This document shows positions 18,187 through 27,510 of a DNA stretch of 64,000 nt, piece after piece. The translations under genes and the position numbers were made by a program. The stretch's first letter is position 1; every line of letters starts with the position of its first letter. Under the pieces are notes generated by a model. It saw only the letters and a list, made by a program, of their open reading frames with translations. It was not told the origin of the DNA and did not search any database. The DNA is from Pseudomonas gingeri (GTDB lineage: Bacteria > Pseudomonadota > Gammaproteobacteria > Pseudomonadales > Pseudomonadaceae): NCBI RefSeq assembly GCF_013385425.1, contig NZ_JACAQA010000038.1:1-64000 (forward strand). The letters are read 5' to 3'.

Positions 18187-18900
18187 ATGCGTGTCGCCAT
18201 ACTCGACGACGAACCCGCCGAACTGCGCCGGGTCGAACAGACCCTGGGCCAGATGGCCGGTGTCGGGGAAGCCCCCTGGACCCTGCACGGTTTCGAGCGC
18301 GGCGAGGACCTGTTGCGTCAGTTGCGCCGGGAAACCTTCGACCTGCTGATTCTCGACTGGCAGGTGCCGGACCTCAGCGGCCTGGCGCTGTTGCGCTGGA
18401 CCCGTGAGCACATGGAAGTACCGCCGCCGGTGATCATGCTCACCAGCCGCGATGCCGAGAGCGATATCGTCCTGGCCCTGGGCAGTGGCGCCGACGATTA
18501 CGTGAGCAAACCGTTCCGCGCCAATGAACTCAAGGCGCGGGTCAATGCGGTACTGCGCCGGCATGCCGGACAGCGCGGCAATACCAGCGAAATCGCCATC
18601 TTCAATGATTTGAGTTTCGACGATGCCGAACTGACCGTGACCCGCTCAGGCCGCCCGGTCAACCTGACCGAGCGTGAGTATCGCCTGGCCCGCTGCCTGT
18701 TCAGCAACCTCGGGCGGCCGCTGTCGCGCGAGTACCTCTATGAGCGCTTCTGGCCCCATGAGGAAATACTCTCCTCGCGGCCCCTCGATACCCATATCTA
18801 TCGCCTGCGCAACAAGCTGGGCCTGACCGCCGAACACGGCTGGCAATTGCTGACGATCTACGGCTATGGGTATCGACTGGAAAGCGTCACCTCTGGCTGA
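18187..18900 (+). CDS. OmpR-family response regulator
   Basis: 237 residues. The receiver domain (1-120) has the acidic pair in ILDDEP, the phospho-acceptor Asp in LILDWQVPDLSG, the switch Thr/Ser in IMLTSRDAESD and the conserved Lys in SKPFRANEL. A winged-helix DNA-binding domain follows (about 140-235, ending RLRNKLGL...YGYGYRLE). It is divergent from the small membrane protein and the fecR-CHASE2 kinase genes and is the obvious partner of that kinase. It converges on the DUF945 gene with an 8-base gap. A tandem-repeat site overlaps its promoter. Confidence 0.9.
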   Translation: MRVAILDDEPAELRRVEQTLGQMAGVGEAPWTLHGFERGEDLLRQLRRETFDLLILDWQVPDLSGLALLRWTREHMEVPPPVIMLTSRDAESDIVLALGSGADDYVSKPFRANELKARVNAVLRRHAGQRGNTSEIAIFNDLSFDDAELTVTRSGRPVNLTEREYRLARCLFSNLGRPLSREYLYERFWPHEEILSSRPLDTHIYRLRNKLGLTAEHGWQLLTIYGYGYRLESVTSG

Positions 18901-18907
18901 GCGCCGC

Positions 18908-20422
18908 TTAAGGCTGCTCGCCGCCGCTCGCACCACCGAACTTGGTCAGCAGCAAGGTGATGAAATCTTCCACCGGCATTTTCTGCCCGTTGAAGTCCAC
19001 CTGGCCATTGGCGTAGTGCAGCGTCGAGATGATATCGCTGCCTTGCACCGTCGCCATCTCCGTGGACAAGGCCATGGTGCCGGCCATTTCACTGGCCATC
19101 GAGGCTTGCTGGGTGATCGCCTTGGGGTCGGTCTGACCCTGGATCTGCGCTTGCAGGCCCGCCAGGTCGGCGATCATCGGCTTGGACAACGACACCTTGG
19201 CATCCAGTTGCGAAACCAGTTGCTTGCCCAGTTCCACCGGTGGCAGGTCGGTGGAAGACGGGTTGGTCAGATCCAGCACCAGGCTGGCGCGGCTCTCGCC
19301 GTTGGCGGTCTTGATCGAGAAGTTTTCCAGGGCGATCTGCGGCTTGCCGGTCAACACTTGCTTGATGTCCGCTTCGGCCTGGGTCTGCTGGGCCGGGGTC
19401 AGTTCCGGAACCGCCGCCTCTGGGTCTTCAGCCCCGGCCGCCTGGGCCTTTTGCAAGGCTTCCAACTGGACCTGATACAGCTTGATCAGCGATTGCATCG
19501 CCGGGAAATCCAGGTTCTTCGCCGTCCAGCTCATCTGGGCACTGCCCACCGGCTTGTCGTTGTAGTCGATCGAGGCGATGTTATAGGCCAGGCGTCCGGC
19601 GAGCACATTGCCCTGCGCTTGCGTCGAGTCTTTCTGCTCGAAGCCCTTGATGGTGACCACCGCCGGCTTGACCCCAAAGCCCAGCTTGGTCTCGCTCAAC
19701 TCGAGGGTGTTCTGCCCAAGGTAGAAACCCAGGTCGCTCTTGGTCAGGTCGCTGGCCAGGGTCAGGCCGCTCAATTCGACCTGCACCGGCCCCTGCTCAG
19801 GGGTGACCGTGGAGACCTTGAGGTTATCCATATAGCCGTTGAGCTTGATCTTGGCCGCCTGGTCGCTGGCGGTCACCGCAAGGTTCAGCCCGGAGAATTT
19901 CAGGCTGCTGGTGGCGTTCGGCGCGAAGTCCAGCGGCACCAGTTCGACATTGCCGTCCACCGAACGGTTGTAGCCCAGGGCAACCTGGCCCTTGAGCGGC
20001 GCGGCGCCCTTGGCGGCATCGAACCACTTGGCGGTGGCGTCGTTCTTTTCCAGCTCGTAGTTGCTGTTGACCATCACCGGCGCCAGATTGAACGCCTTGA
20101 GACGCGACCACGGCAACGGCCCGTGCTCGATATGGTCGACGAACAGCAGCTCGAGGTCTTTCTTCTCCGCGCCGGCCTGTAGGTTCTGGAACTTGACGCG
20201 GTAGTGCGCGGTGCTGGTGAACAGATGGCGATCCAGCGATACCAGCTCGATCTGCGCGCTGCCGCCGGCACTGGCCAGGGCGGTCTTCAGCTGTTGGTTG
20301 GCGTCCTGGATCGAAGTGTTCAGCACCCCTTCCAGCTGATTACCGGTGTACCACGCGCCGACGGTGCTCACCGCACCGACCACCACGACAAAACCTAAAA
20401 GCAAGCCCGCTGATTTATTCAT
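18908..20422 (-). CDS. YdgA-family (DUF945) protein
   Basis: About 504 residues from the ATG at 20422 (MNKSAGLLLGF). A single N-terminal hydrophobic helix (LLLGFVVVVGAVSTVGAW) anchors a large periplasmic beta-rich domain with repeated strands such as LSLDRHLF-type and LSGLTLASDL, as in DUF945/YdgA proteins. The molecular role of the family is unknown. The frame is open 75 bases upstream, but that segment has no ribosome site and would bury the signal anchor. Convergent with the response regulator gene. Confidence 0.82.
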   Translation of the reverse strand: MNKSAGLLLGFVVVVGAVSTVGAWYTGNQLEGVLNTSIQDANQQLKTALASAGGSAQIELVSLDRHLFTSTAHYRVKFQNLQAGAEKKDLELLFVDHIEHGPLPWSRLKAFNLAPVMVNSNYELEKNDATAKWFDAAKGAAPLKGQVALGYNRSVDGNVELVPLDFAPNATSSLKFSGLNLAVTASDQAAKIKLNGYMDNLKVSTVTPEQGPVQVELSGLTLASDLTKSDLGFYLGQNTLELSETKLGFGVKPAVVTIKGFEQKDSTQAQGNVLAGRLAYNIASIDYNDKPVGSAQMSWTAKNLDFPAMQSLIKLYQVQLEALQKAQAAGAEDPEAAVPELTPAQQTQAEADIKQVLTGKPQIALENFSIKTANGESRASLVLDLTNPSSTDLPPVELGKQLVSQLDAKVSLSKPMIADLAGLQAQIQGQTDPKAITQQASMASEMAGTMALSTEMATVQGSDIISTLHYANGQVDFNGQKMPVEDFITLLLTKFGGASGGEQP

Positions 20423-20698
20423 GAATTGACCCGATCGATGTCCGTTAAATGGAGAAATGCTGGTCTTCCTGACCCCTGACCGGAGCCGGCTCGACAATGC
20501 CCGAAGGGACGCAGGGTAGCATTTGCCGGAGCAGGCCCCAAGGCTTTGCCCGCAAGGCCATTGGCCACCACCTCATCCTACGAACAAAAGCGAAATGACT
20601 GACAGCGCAGTACGGGAATCGTGCGTTCGGCAGCGCCTATTGGCGTCCCGCGCACGTTTGCGGCGGATCAACAACCGCCGGGCAGGAACAGCAATGAC

Positions 20699-21334
20699 TC
20701 AGGAATACTGGACTTCCATCTCATCCAGTTGATGGTCGAAGGTCTTCAAACGCGCGGTCCAGGTGTACACCAGCACCTCGAAGTCGCGGTTGATCACCAC
20801 GCCGTCCGCCGAGTCATTGCGCGGGTCGCAGACGTCCAGTTGATGCCGCTCACGGGCCATGGCCGTGGCCACATCGGACAATTCGCGGGCATTGGTCAAC
20901 CAGTGGCGTTCGTCATGGGCCACTTCGCGGTCGAGTTTCAGACATTGGATCTTGAGCATCTCAAGGCTTTTTTCCAGCGGCGTACCGGTGAGTTCGCCCA
21001 TGACTTCCTGGAAGGTCCGACCGGGTTGCCAGTAGCTGCCCCAGAAATAGCGGTCGAAGACCGTTTCGACCCGGCGCAGGGCGACTTTGGTATCCCAGAC
21101 CAGCACCAGGGTCTTGCTCTGGGAAAGCTGGCGTTTCTTCACCTGCTGCCCCTGGTAGCTGGCCCAGGCCACCACGGCGATGGACATCACCGCGATCAAG
21201 GCCGTGGCACTGTCGAGAAAGACCAGGGCCTTGTCGATCTGGTGCGCCAGCATCACGCCATAGAAGTAGGTCGCCGAAAGCAGGACAAGCGCCACCACCG
21301 CACACCAGAAACCAGGAGCATAAGGGTTTTTCAT
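20699..21334 (-). CDS. Hypothetical inner-membrane protein
   Basis: About 211 residues from MKNPYAPGFWC; an ATG 15 bases upstream is an alternative. Two hydrophobic helices (about residues 9-28 and 40-62) are followed by a soluble, charged domain of ~150 residues with several Trp, Arg and His positions (FDRYFWGSYW, DREVAHDERHW). No family recognised. It stands alone between the DUF945 gene and the efflux operon. Confidence 0.6.
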   Translation of the reverse strand: MKNPYAPGFWCAVVALVLLSATYFYGVMLAHQIDKALVFLDSATALIAVMSIAVVAWASYQGQQVKKRQLSQSKTLVLVWDTKVALRRVETVFDRYFWGSYWQPGRTFQEVMGELTGTPLEKSLEMLKIQCLKLDREVAHDERHWLTNARELSDVATAMARERHQLDVCDPRNDSADGVVINRDFEVLVYTWTARLKTFDHQLDEMEVQYS

Positions 21335-21436
21335 TATTAGAATCCCCATCGGGCCACGCTGACCACGATGGTTAGGATTCACCCAGTGCTCCCCACCAGC
21401 GGCGACCAGCCGATAGTTCAAAGCATAGCAACGGAC

Positions 21437-22885
21437 TCAGGGTTTCGCGTGTTCGGCAGGTGGCGTTCGTCCGCTTTCCCAACCGCCGCCCAGGGCCAGG
21501 AACAAATCGATCTGGCTCATCGCGACCTGGGTATTGGCCGAGGCCAGTTGGGCGCGCACATCGGTGTAGGTGCGGGTCGCCTGCAGGTCGGCGAGGAACG
21601 AGGCGCGACCGGCCTTGAAGAAGCGGTGCGTCTGGTCCGCCGCCAGCCTGGCCGACTGCTCGGCATCGGCCAGGGCATCGCGGCGATCAAGCTGCGCGGT
21701 GTACTGGGCCAGGCTGGTCTGGGTTTCGCGGATGGCATTGAGCACCACACCGTCGAAGTGCGCCAGGGCACCCTGGGTGCCGGCCTCGGCTTCGCGGATG
21801 CGGGCACGGGCGCCGTTGGTAGGCACGGTCCAACTGATGGCCGGGCCGAAGCCCCAACGGTTGGTCGACGGTTCGCCCAGATCCTTGAGAATACCGACCG
21901 TCCCCACCGTGGCACCGATGCTGATGTTCGGGTAGAGCTCGCCCGTGGCCACGCCGATGCTGGCCGTCGCTGCCGCGAGCCGGCGTTCGGCCTGGCGGAT
22001 ATCCGGACGGCGCTTGAGCAACTCGGCACCGTCGCCCACCGGCAACAATTGAGTGATATGCGGCAGCGCGGCGCAATCGGCAACACCGCCCGGCAGTTGG
22101 TCCAGGGGTTTGGCCAACAGCATCGACAGGCGATACAAACCCGCCTGGCGCGCGGCCTGGTAGCGCGGCAGTTCGGCGCGCAGGGATTTGAATTGGGTCT
22201 GGGACCGGGTGACCTGGGTTTCGTCGCCACGCCCGGCATCGCGCAGACGCTTGGTCAGCTCGGTGCTCTGGGATTGCAGCGCGAGGGACTCCTCGGCAAT
22301 CCCGCGCTCTTCGTTGGCCGCGCAGATCTGGGTGTAGGAGCGCACCACATCCGCCACCAAGGTGATACGGGCCACATCGCCCGCCGCCTGGGTAGCGTCG
22401 GCATTGGCTTTGGCCGCCTCGATGCCGCGCTGCAAGGTGCCCCACAGGTCGAACTGATAGGACGCGGAAAGCGCGATTTCACCGATATTGGCCACCGGGA
22501 CCTTTTCCGGCAGCAGGAAGGCCTGGCCGGACTCCTGCAAGCGCTGGGCCCCGGCTTTCACCCCAGCACTGAAACCGCCGGCCGCCTCGGCCTCTTCCAC
22601 CTGGGCCCGGGCCCGTGACAGGCTAGCCGCCGCGACCCGCAGATCGGTGTTGGACGCCAGGGCCTGGCGTACCAGCTCGTCCAGGCGCGGGTCCTGGTAC
22701 AGCCGCCACCAATCGGTCGGCACCGGCGCCGACACCACATTGTCGCCCTCACCGGCGAGCGTCCCTTGCAGGTCCTTGCGTTGCATCGCCGAGTCGGCCG
22801 GCAGGTGATAATCCGGGCCGACCATCGAGCACGCCGACAGCATCAGGCCAAGGCCCAGGGTCGCGACTTGCGCCAGCGGTTTCAT
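21437..22885 (-). CDS. NodT-family outer-membrane efflux lipoprotein
   Basis: 482 residues. Lipobox MLSACS gives an acylated N-terminus, followed by the two OEP repeats of RND-type outer-membrane factors (PDYHLPAD near the start; RPDIRQAERRLAAATASIGVA, the signature of this family, in the second half). It would form the TolC-like exit duct for the membrane fusion protein and FUSC pump encoded just upstream; its start overlaps the stop of the adaptor gene by four bases. Confidence 0.92.
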   Translation of the reverse strand: MKPLAQVATLGLGLMLSACSMVGPDYHLPADSAMQRKDLQGTLAGEGDNVVSAPVPTDWWRLYQDPRLDELVRQALASNTDLRVAAASLSRARAQVEEAEAAGGFSAGVKAGAQRLQESGQAFLLPEKVPVANIGEIALSASYQFDLWGTLQRGIEAAKANADATQAAGDVARITLVADVVRSYTQICAANEERGIAEESLALQSQSTELTKRLRDAGRGDETQVTRSQTQFKSLRAELPRYQAARQAGLYRLSMLLAKPLDQLPGGVADCAALPHITQLLPVGDGAELLKRRPDIRQAERRLAAATASIGVATGELYPNISIGATVGTVGILKDLGEPSTNRWGFGPAISWTVPTNGARARIREAEAGTQGALAHFDGVVLNAIRETQTSLAQYTAQLDRRDALADAEQSARLAADQTHRFFKAGRASFLADLQATRTYTDVRAQLASANTQVAMSQIDLFLALGGGWESGRTPPAEHAKP

Positions 22886-23781
22886 TGCGCGGCCTCTTTC
22901 TTCGGCGCGGCCTTGGCGTCATCGATGATCGACACCGTGGCCGTGCGTCCGGCGATCATGCGGAAGTCCGCCGGCACGTCGTCGAAGGCGATGCGCACCG
23001 GAATCCGCTGGGCCAGGCGCACCCAGCTGAACGCCGGGTTGACGTTGGGCAGCAGGTTCGTGCCGCTGGTGCGGTCACGGTCCTCGATCCCGGCGACGAT
23101 GCTTTCGACATGCCCGCGCAACCGCGCGTTGTCACCGATCACCCGGATGTCCACGGCCTGGCCGATATGAATGCCGTCGAGCTTGGTTTCCTCGAAATAA
23201 CCGTCGATATGGAAGGAGCTGCTGTCCACCACCGCCAGCACCGGCCGGCCGGCCGTGACGAACTCCCGCTCACGGGGCGCGCGGTCGTTGACATAACCGT
23301 CCACCGGGCTGCGGATCACCGAGCGGTCGAGGTTCAACTGCGCGGCGTCCACCGCCACCTGGGCTTCGGCCAGGGCCAGTTCGGCACGGGCGACCCGCGA
23401 CTGGCTTTCTTCCAGTTGCTCGCCAGCCACCAGGTTACCCAGACCCCGGTTGCGCTTGTTCTCGCGCTGGGCCTGGGCCAGGGTTTCCTGGCGGTCGGCG
23501 ACGGCGGCCTTGGCCTGGCGCAGCGCCAGCTTGAAGCGATCCTGGTCGATGCTGAACAGCACCTGGCCGCGGCTCACCGGCTGGTTGTCGCGCACCTGCA
23601 CCTGCTGGATCAGGCCGGACACGTCCGGGGCGATCTGCACGATATCGGCGCGGATATGCCCGTCCCGGGTCCAGGGCGCGAACATGTAGTACATCACCAT
23701 GCGCCAGACCACCAGGCAGGCGAAGATCACCACCAGCAAAGTCAGGACTACACGGCCAATGGTCAAAAGAGGTTTTTTCAT
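22882..23781 (-). CDS. AaeA/EmrA-type membrane fusion protein
   Basis: 299 residues. One N-terminal membrane helix (VLTLLVVIFACLVVW), then the HlyD-type lipoyl half-motifs (ADIVQIAPDVSGLIQQVQVRD and DRSVIRSPVDGYVNDRAP) around a short coiled-coil hairpin, and a beta-barrel domain. It matches periplasmic adaptors of AaeAB-type aromatic acid efflux pumps. It is coupled by ATGA-type overlaps to both the DUF1656 gene before it and the outer-membrane factor after it. Confidence 0.9.
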   Translation of the reverse strand: MKKPLLTIGRVVLTLLVVIFACLVVWRMVMYYMFAPWTRDGHIRADIVQIAPDVSGLIQQVQVRDNQPVSRGQVLFSIDQDRFKLALRQAKAAVADRQETLAQAQRENKRNRGLGNLVAGEQLEESQSRVARAELALAEAQVAVDAAQLNLDRSVIRSPVDGYVNDRAPREREFVTAGRPVLAVVDSSSFHIDGYFEETKLDGIHIGQAVDIRVIGDNARLRGHVESIVAGIEDRDRTSGTNLLPNVNPAFSWVRLAQRIPVRIAFDDVPADFRMIAGRTATVSIIDDAKAAPKKEAAQ

Positions 23782-23987
23782 GTCATCAGGTATCGACTGA
23801 ACGAATCCACAACGCCCAGCAACAAAGCGTAGAGACCGACGTTGAACAAGGCCCGGTGCCAGACCAGGCGGTAGAAGTGGACGCGCGTCAACAGCCCGTG
23901 CACCACCAGGTACAGCGCATACGTAATGCCCATCAGCACCAGCAGCGTGGGCAGGAACACCCCGCTGATATCCAGCTCACCGATCAT
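23778..23987 (-). CDS. DUF1656 small membrane protein
   Basis: 69 residues with two membrane helices (about 9-30 and 45-65). Begins MIGELDISGVFLP, which is characteristic of DUF1656 proteins (AaeX-like). Such proteins are regularly encoded between the FUSC pump and its adaptor; their role is not established. Overlaps both neighbours by four bases. Confidence 0.88.
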   Translation of the reverse strand: MIGELDISGVFLPTLLVLMGITYALYLVVHGLLTRVHFYRLVWHRALFNVGLYALLLGVVDSFSRYLMT

Positions 23988-26068
23988 AACGGCACTCCAT
24001 TGATCCCATACGGAACGCTCTCCGGCTGATCGCCGCTATCGACAAACTCGACGCCGGGCAACAACGCCAGGCGCAGGCCACTCAAGGCGTGCAACAGGTG
24101 CAGGCGGGTTTCGCCATCGTCCAGGCCCTGGGAACTCAAGGCCCGGCGCGTGCGGTCCATCGTCATCAGCAAAGGCGCTGGAGCCGGCAGGCGCTCGCGG
24201 GCCTCGAGGCAGGCGCGGAAGTACTCGCCGACCTCTTCCACCACCTGTTTGAGCAGCACATTCGCCACCCCCAACACGCGTGGGGTGTAGGCCAACAGGT
24301 CGAGCAGGTTGAGCGCGACCCGCAACTCCCGCAGCGCCGCGCCGGTGTCCTGGCCGGTCATGGCCAGGCGCGGCAGGTGCTGCATCAGCCGGTCGAGCAT
24401 CTGCGCGCCCATATGTCGGTGCTCGGCCAGGGTCGCCGGCTCGGTCAGCTTGACGATGTCGTGCCAACTGAACCGGGTCAGGCGCTTGGCCGCCAGCTCG
24501 GCGCCGAAGGGGCGGGCCACCAGGGTCCAGACAAAGGCGAACAGCAAGCCCAGGGGGCCGGCCAGGTTGGCGTTGGAAAAGTTCAGGAAGTCCGCGTCAT
24601 AGGCCCCTGAAATGCTGATAAAGGACGAGGTGTTGACGATGGTCAGCAAGGTCCCGAGGTAGAAACGCGGCTGCACGGTGAGGGTGCCGACGCAGATAAA
24701 GGGCACGGCGAAGGCCAGCACCAGCATCGGGAAATCATGCAGGTTGGGTAGCACCACGAACAGGTAGAGGCTGGCGAAAATCACCGACATCGCGGTCCAG
24801 AAAAAGAACCGGTAGATCTGTGGCGCCGGGTCGTCCATCGCCGCGAAAAAGCTGCAGGCCACCGCCGCGAGGATCACCGCGCTGGCCCCGTCGGTCCAGC
24901 CGAGCAGGATCCACAGCACCGAAGCGACGATGATCGCCAGCACCGTCGAGCCCGCCGAATAGAGCATCAGGCCACGGTCGAGAAACGGCGTCAGGCGGCC
25001 CAGGCGCCAGTGGCGATAGACCGCGCGCCAGCTGTCCTGGCTTTCGCACTGGATGGCATATTGCAGGCTGCGCAGGTCCTGCCACAGGTCAATCCATTCG
25101 CCGAGGCGGTAGAGGGCGTTGGAGAACAGCAACTGGCGTCGGTCATCCAGCTCGAGCGGGCTCGGTTGCAGGCTCTCGATCTCGGCCCGCAGGCTTTGCC
25201 AGCGTTCGACCGGCGCTCCTTTTGTGGTGCTTTCCAGCCATTCGCGGGTGGCCACGAGCAAGGGTTCGAAACGCGCCACCAGCTCCGGCGTGCGCCGCTC
25301 CATCGCGTAAAGAGCATCGTCCAGGGCATCGACCACCGGCAACAGGTGAATCATCCGCCCGCGCAACTCCTTGGTGTTGCGCACGGTCTGCGGCCGGGCA
25401 CCTTCGTGGGGCAACTGGCCGATCATCAATTCAAGGCTGTTGAAGGTCGCCACCATCGCCGAACGCAGCGCGCTGACTTCATCGGCCTGCACGTTGCGCG
25501 AAAGGAAACGCAGGCTGTAGGTCGAGGCATCGCCGAACCATTTGCCCGCCGCGTCGATAAACACCGGGGCTAGGCGCCGGGGCCAGAACATGCTGCCGAC
25601 CACCGCCGCCACGGCGATGCCGAGAAAGATCTCCTCGGTCCGCGACACCGCCACATCGAACACACCGAGGGGGTTGTCGACCACCGGCAGGGCGATCATC
25701 GGCATGGTGTAGCCGGCGAGCATCAGCGCGTAGCTGTTGGCGGTGCGCAGATGCAGCGAGAGAAACAACAGGATGCCGGTCCAGAGCGCGATCGCCACCA
25801 CCAGCAGATAGGGTGTCTGCACGAACAGCGGGACGAACAGCACCGCCGCCGAGGCGCCGAGAAAAGTACCGACCGCGCGGTACAGGGCCTTGGAGCTGGT
25901 GGGACCGACAAAGGGGCTGGAAACGATGTAGACGGTGGCCATGGCCCAGTACGGACGCGGCATTTCCATCAGCAAGGCGATATACAGCGCGATCATCGAG
26001 GCGGCGAAGGTACGTACACCGTAGAACCAGTCGCGGGCGGGGGGCATGCCGGTCCAGAAACCGTTCAC
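23984..26068 (-). CDS. FUSC-family efflux pump (AaeB-like)
   Basis: 694 residues with two clusters of membrane helices (about 15-175 and 355-510), each followed by a cytoplasmic domain, the duplicated architecture of the FUSC/AaeB family. Substrates in E. coli AaeB are aromatic carboxylic acids such as p-hydroxybenzoate; the substrate here cannot be read from sequence. Organised as marR-pump-DUF1656-adaptor-outer membrane factor with overlapping stop and start codons throughout, so the tripartite system is one transcription unit. Confidence 0.88.
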   Translation of the reverse strand: MNGFWTGMPPARDWFYGVRTFAASMIALYIALLMEMPRPYWAMATVYIVSSPFVGPTSSKALYRAVGTFLGASAAVLFVPLFVQTPYLLVVAIALWTGILLFLSLHLRTANSYALMLAGYTMPMIALPVVDNPLGVFDVAVSRTEEIFLGIAVAAVVGSMFWPRRLAPVFIDAAGKWFGDASTYSLRFLSRNVQADEVSALRSAMVATFNSLELMIGQLPHEGARPQTVRNTKELRGRMIHLLPVVDALDDALYAMERRTPELVARFEPLLVATREWLESTTKGAPVERWQSLRAEIESLQPSPLELDDRRQLLFSNALYRLGEWIDLWQDLRSLQYAIQCESQDSWRAVYRHWRLGRLTPFLDRGLMLYSAGSTVLAIIVASVLWILLGWTDGASAVILAAVACSFFAAMDDPAPQIYRFFFWTAMSVIFASLYLFVVLPNLHDFPMLVLAFAVPFICVGTLTVQPRFYLGTLLTIVNTSSFISISGAYDADFLNFSNANLAGPLGLLFAFVWTLVARPFGAELAAKRLTRFSWHDIVKLTEPATLAEHRHMGAQMLDRLMQHLPRLAMTGQDTGAALRELRVALNLLDLLAYTPRVLGVANVLLKQVVEEVGEYFRACLEARERLPAPAPLLMTMDRTRRALSSQGLDDGETRLHLLHALSGLRLALLPGVEFVDSGDQPESVPYGINGVPL

Positions 26069-26523
26069 GGATTCGCCACTCCCAGGTTCCGCCCGGCCGC
26101 TTCGAAGGCGCGGATGACTCGCAGCGCCGCTTCCAGATCAGCGGGAGCGATGCCGTCGAGCACTTCACTACGCAGGCGGATCAACTGGATTTCGATGTCC
26201 TGCATCAAGTGCTCGCCGGCCTCGGTCAGGCTCAGGCATTTGGCCCGGCGGTCACTCGGGTCTTCGCTGCGCAGCACATAGCCGGCATTGCACAACTGGT
26301 CGAGCAGGCGCACCAGCGACGGGCTTTCCATGCCCGCTTCCTGGGCCACGGTGACCTGGCGCACGCCCGGCCCCATACGGCCGATCAACAGCAACGGCAT
26401 GGCGCAGGCTTCGGAGATCCCATAGTTGACCAGCGTGGTCTGGCACACCCGGCGCCAATGGCGCGAGGCGACGACGAGGCCGGCACTGATGTGCTTGTGC
26501 AGCTGTTCGAGGTGCTTGGACAC
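26065..26523 (-). CDS. MarR-family transcriptional regulator
   Basis: 152 residues with a winged helix-turn-helix (VTVAQEAGMESPSLVRLLDQLCNAGYV, wing EDPSDRRAKCLSLTEAG). First gene of the efflux operon; its stop overlaps the pump start. MarR proteins normally repress their own operon and release DNA on binding a phenolic ligand, which fits an aromatic acid pump. A matching dyad lies just upstream of the start. Confidence 0.9.
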   Translation of the reverse strand: MSKHLEQLHKHISAGLVVASRHWRRVCQTTLVNYGISEACAMPLLLIGRMGPGVRQVTVAQEAGMESPSLVRLLDQLCNAGYVLRSEDPSDRRAKCLSLTEAGEHLMQDIEIQLIRLRSEVLDGIAPADLEAALRVIRAFEAAGRNLGVANP

Positions 26524-26538
26524 GGGGAGATTCGCATT

Positions 26539-26552
26539 GTTAGTTTGCTAAC
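26539..26552. promoter_or_regulatory. Dyad operator for the MarR regulator
   Basis: GTTAGTTTGCTAAC is a perfect 5-bp dyad (GTTAG/CTAAC) with a 4-base spacer, 16 bases upstream of the marR start. On the minus strand it follows TTGACG (26581-26586), 17 bases, then AGATAT (26558-26563), so it lies over the transcription start, as expected for autorepression. Confidence 0.55.
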
Positions 26553-26589
26553 TATCAATATCTCGCATCAGTTGGGGGCTCGTCAAGTT

Positions 26590-26830
26590 TTGAAACAATT
26601 ACTTCATTCGACCGGGTAACGACTGGGGACAGGGTAGCCCGGCTGAACTCAAGCCTAGTTCACGGGTGATGAGGTGCTTGGGGAATCGTCGGGCTTGAAT
26701 CGTAGCGTGATGTAAAAATTCTGCTGTTTTGGCTTGGGAAACTTCAGCGTTCTTGCACCGTTGCTCCGTGCCCGTGGACGGCGCTGCCCGCCACAATGGG
26801 AACGAGCAGCGATTGGGTGAAAGCCACGCG
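26590..26830. other. Intergenic stretch without a supported gene
   Basis: Between the MarR promoter and the broken DUF3077-like gene. No ribosome site plus frame combination is convincing and no strong hairpin with a T run was seen. Confidence 0.4.
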
Positions 26831-27095
26831 TCACGCTTGCAATGGGGTTTCCCGGGGGAGACGGAACTGGATCCGGTCGAGAATATCCAGGCCATCCTGC
26901 AGCAGCAGGTAAGCCCCGTTGGTCAGCCGGTACAGATCGGCGTCGTGTGACCGAGGTGAGGGTTTCCAGTTGCGCGGTACCCGCACGGATGCGGGCGCAG
27001 GCGGTTTCGTGGAGCAGGCGTAGCGGGGCTTGGGTGTCGATCAGCAGGACTGGGGTGCCGGCGGGGTTAGTGGTTAACGGGTGATATGTCGTCAT
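26831..27095 (-). pseudogene. Broken DUF3077-like gene (copy 2)
   Basis: The frame from ATG 27095 begins TNPAGTPVLLIDTQAP and runs to ETLTSVT, closely matching the intact protein at 1328-1588 (TNLPNRPVLLIDSHVP, ESITSVS). It then leaves frame. Shifting by one base restores DADLYRLTNGAYLLLQDGLD, the counterpart of DNDLYRFTSAAYLLLREGAD, ending at a TGA at 26831. Compared with the intact copy, 18 bases between Val and the Asp of the second block are reduced to four, i.e. a net 14-base deletion that breaks the frame at about 26948-26953. The upstream element is still present, so the loss may be recent. Confidence 0.72.
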
Positions 27096-27136
27096 GACTA
27101 TGGCTCCAAAGTTATAGACCTAAAGCCATGGTTGAT

Positions 27137-27183
27137 CGGATCGCCAAATCCGCTGTCAGCAGGTGCCGACGGGTCAAACTATA
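27137..27183 (-). promoter_or_regulatory. Conserved element upstream of DUF3077-like gene (copy 2)
   Basis: Same two blocks as at 1735-1784: on the minus strand CTATAGTTT, 25 bases, then GGATTTGGCGATCC, 42 bases before the start codon. The sequence between the blocks is not conserved, so the blocks themselves are likely functional. Confidence 0.4.
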
Positions 27184-27277
27184 GAGTTGAAAAATCAAGG
27201 GACACAACAGAGGCAAAATGCCCAAGGCCGAATAAAGCGTTACCAAGCATGACGCCGATCCAGAAGACAACGAGTGA

Positions 27278-27353
27278 CTGTGGGAGCGGAGCTTGCCCGC
27301 GAAGCTTTTAGCGGTTTCAGGGACCTCTTCGCGAGCAAGCTCTGCTCCCACAG
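27278..27353. repeat. REP-type inverted repeat
   Basis: CTGTGGGAGCGGAGCTTGC and GCAAGCTCTGCTCCCACAG form a long imperfect stem. This is the Pseudomonas REP/REPIN layout. The rest of 27096-27510 is AT-rich with T-runs (27460-27515) and has no gene I can support. Confidence 0.75.
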
Positions 27354-27510
27354 TTTCTTGTCAGACTTGGGATCGTTCTTAACTGAACGACACTAGGACA
27401 ATCTCGCTGGCCACACGACCACAGAAAAAACTGACTAACGCGATTAAAGCCCAGATTTTTTTACTCTTCCCCAGATTTTTTTACATTTAGGGCATTTTCC
27501 ACATTTTTTT

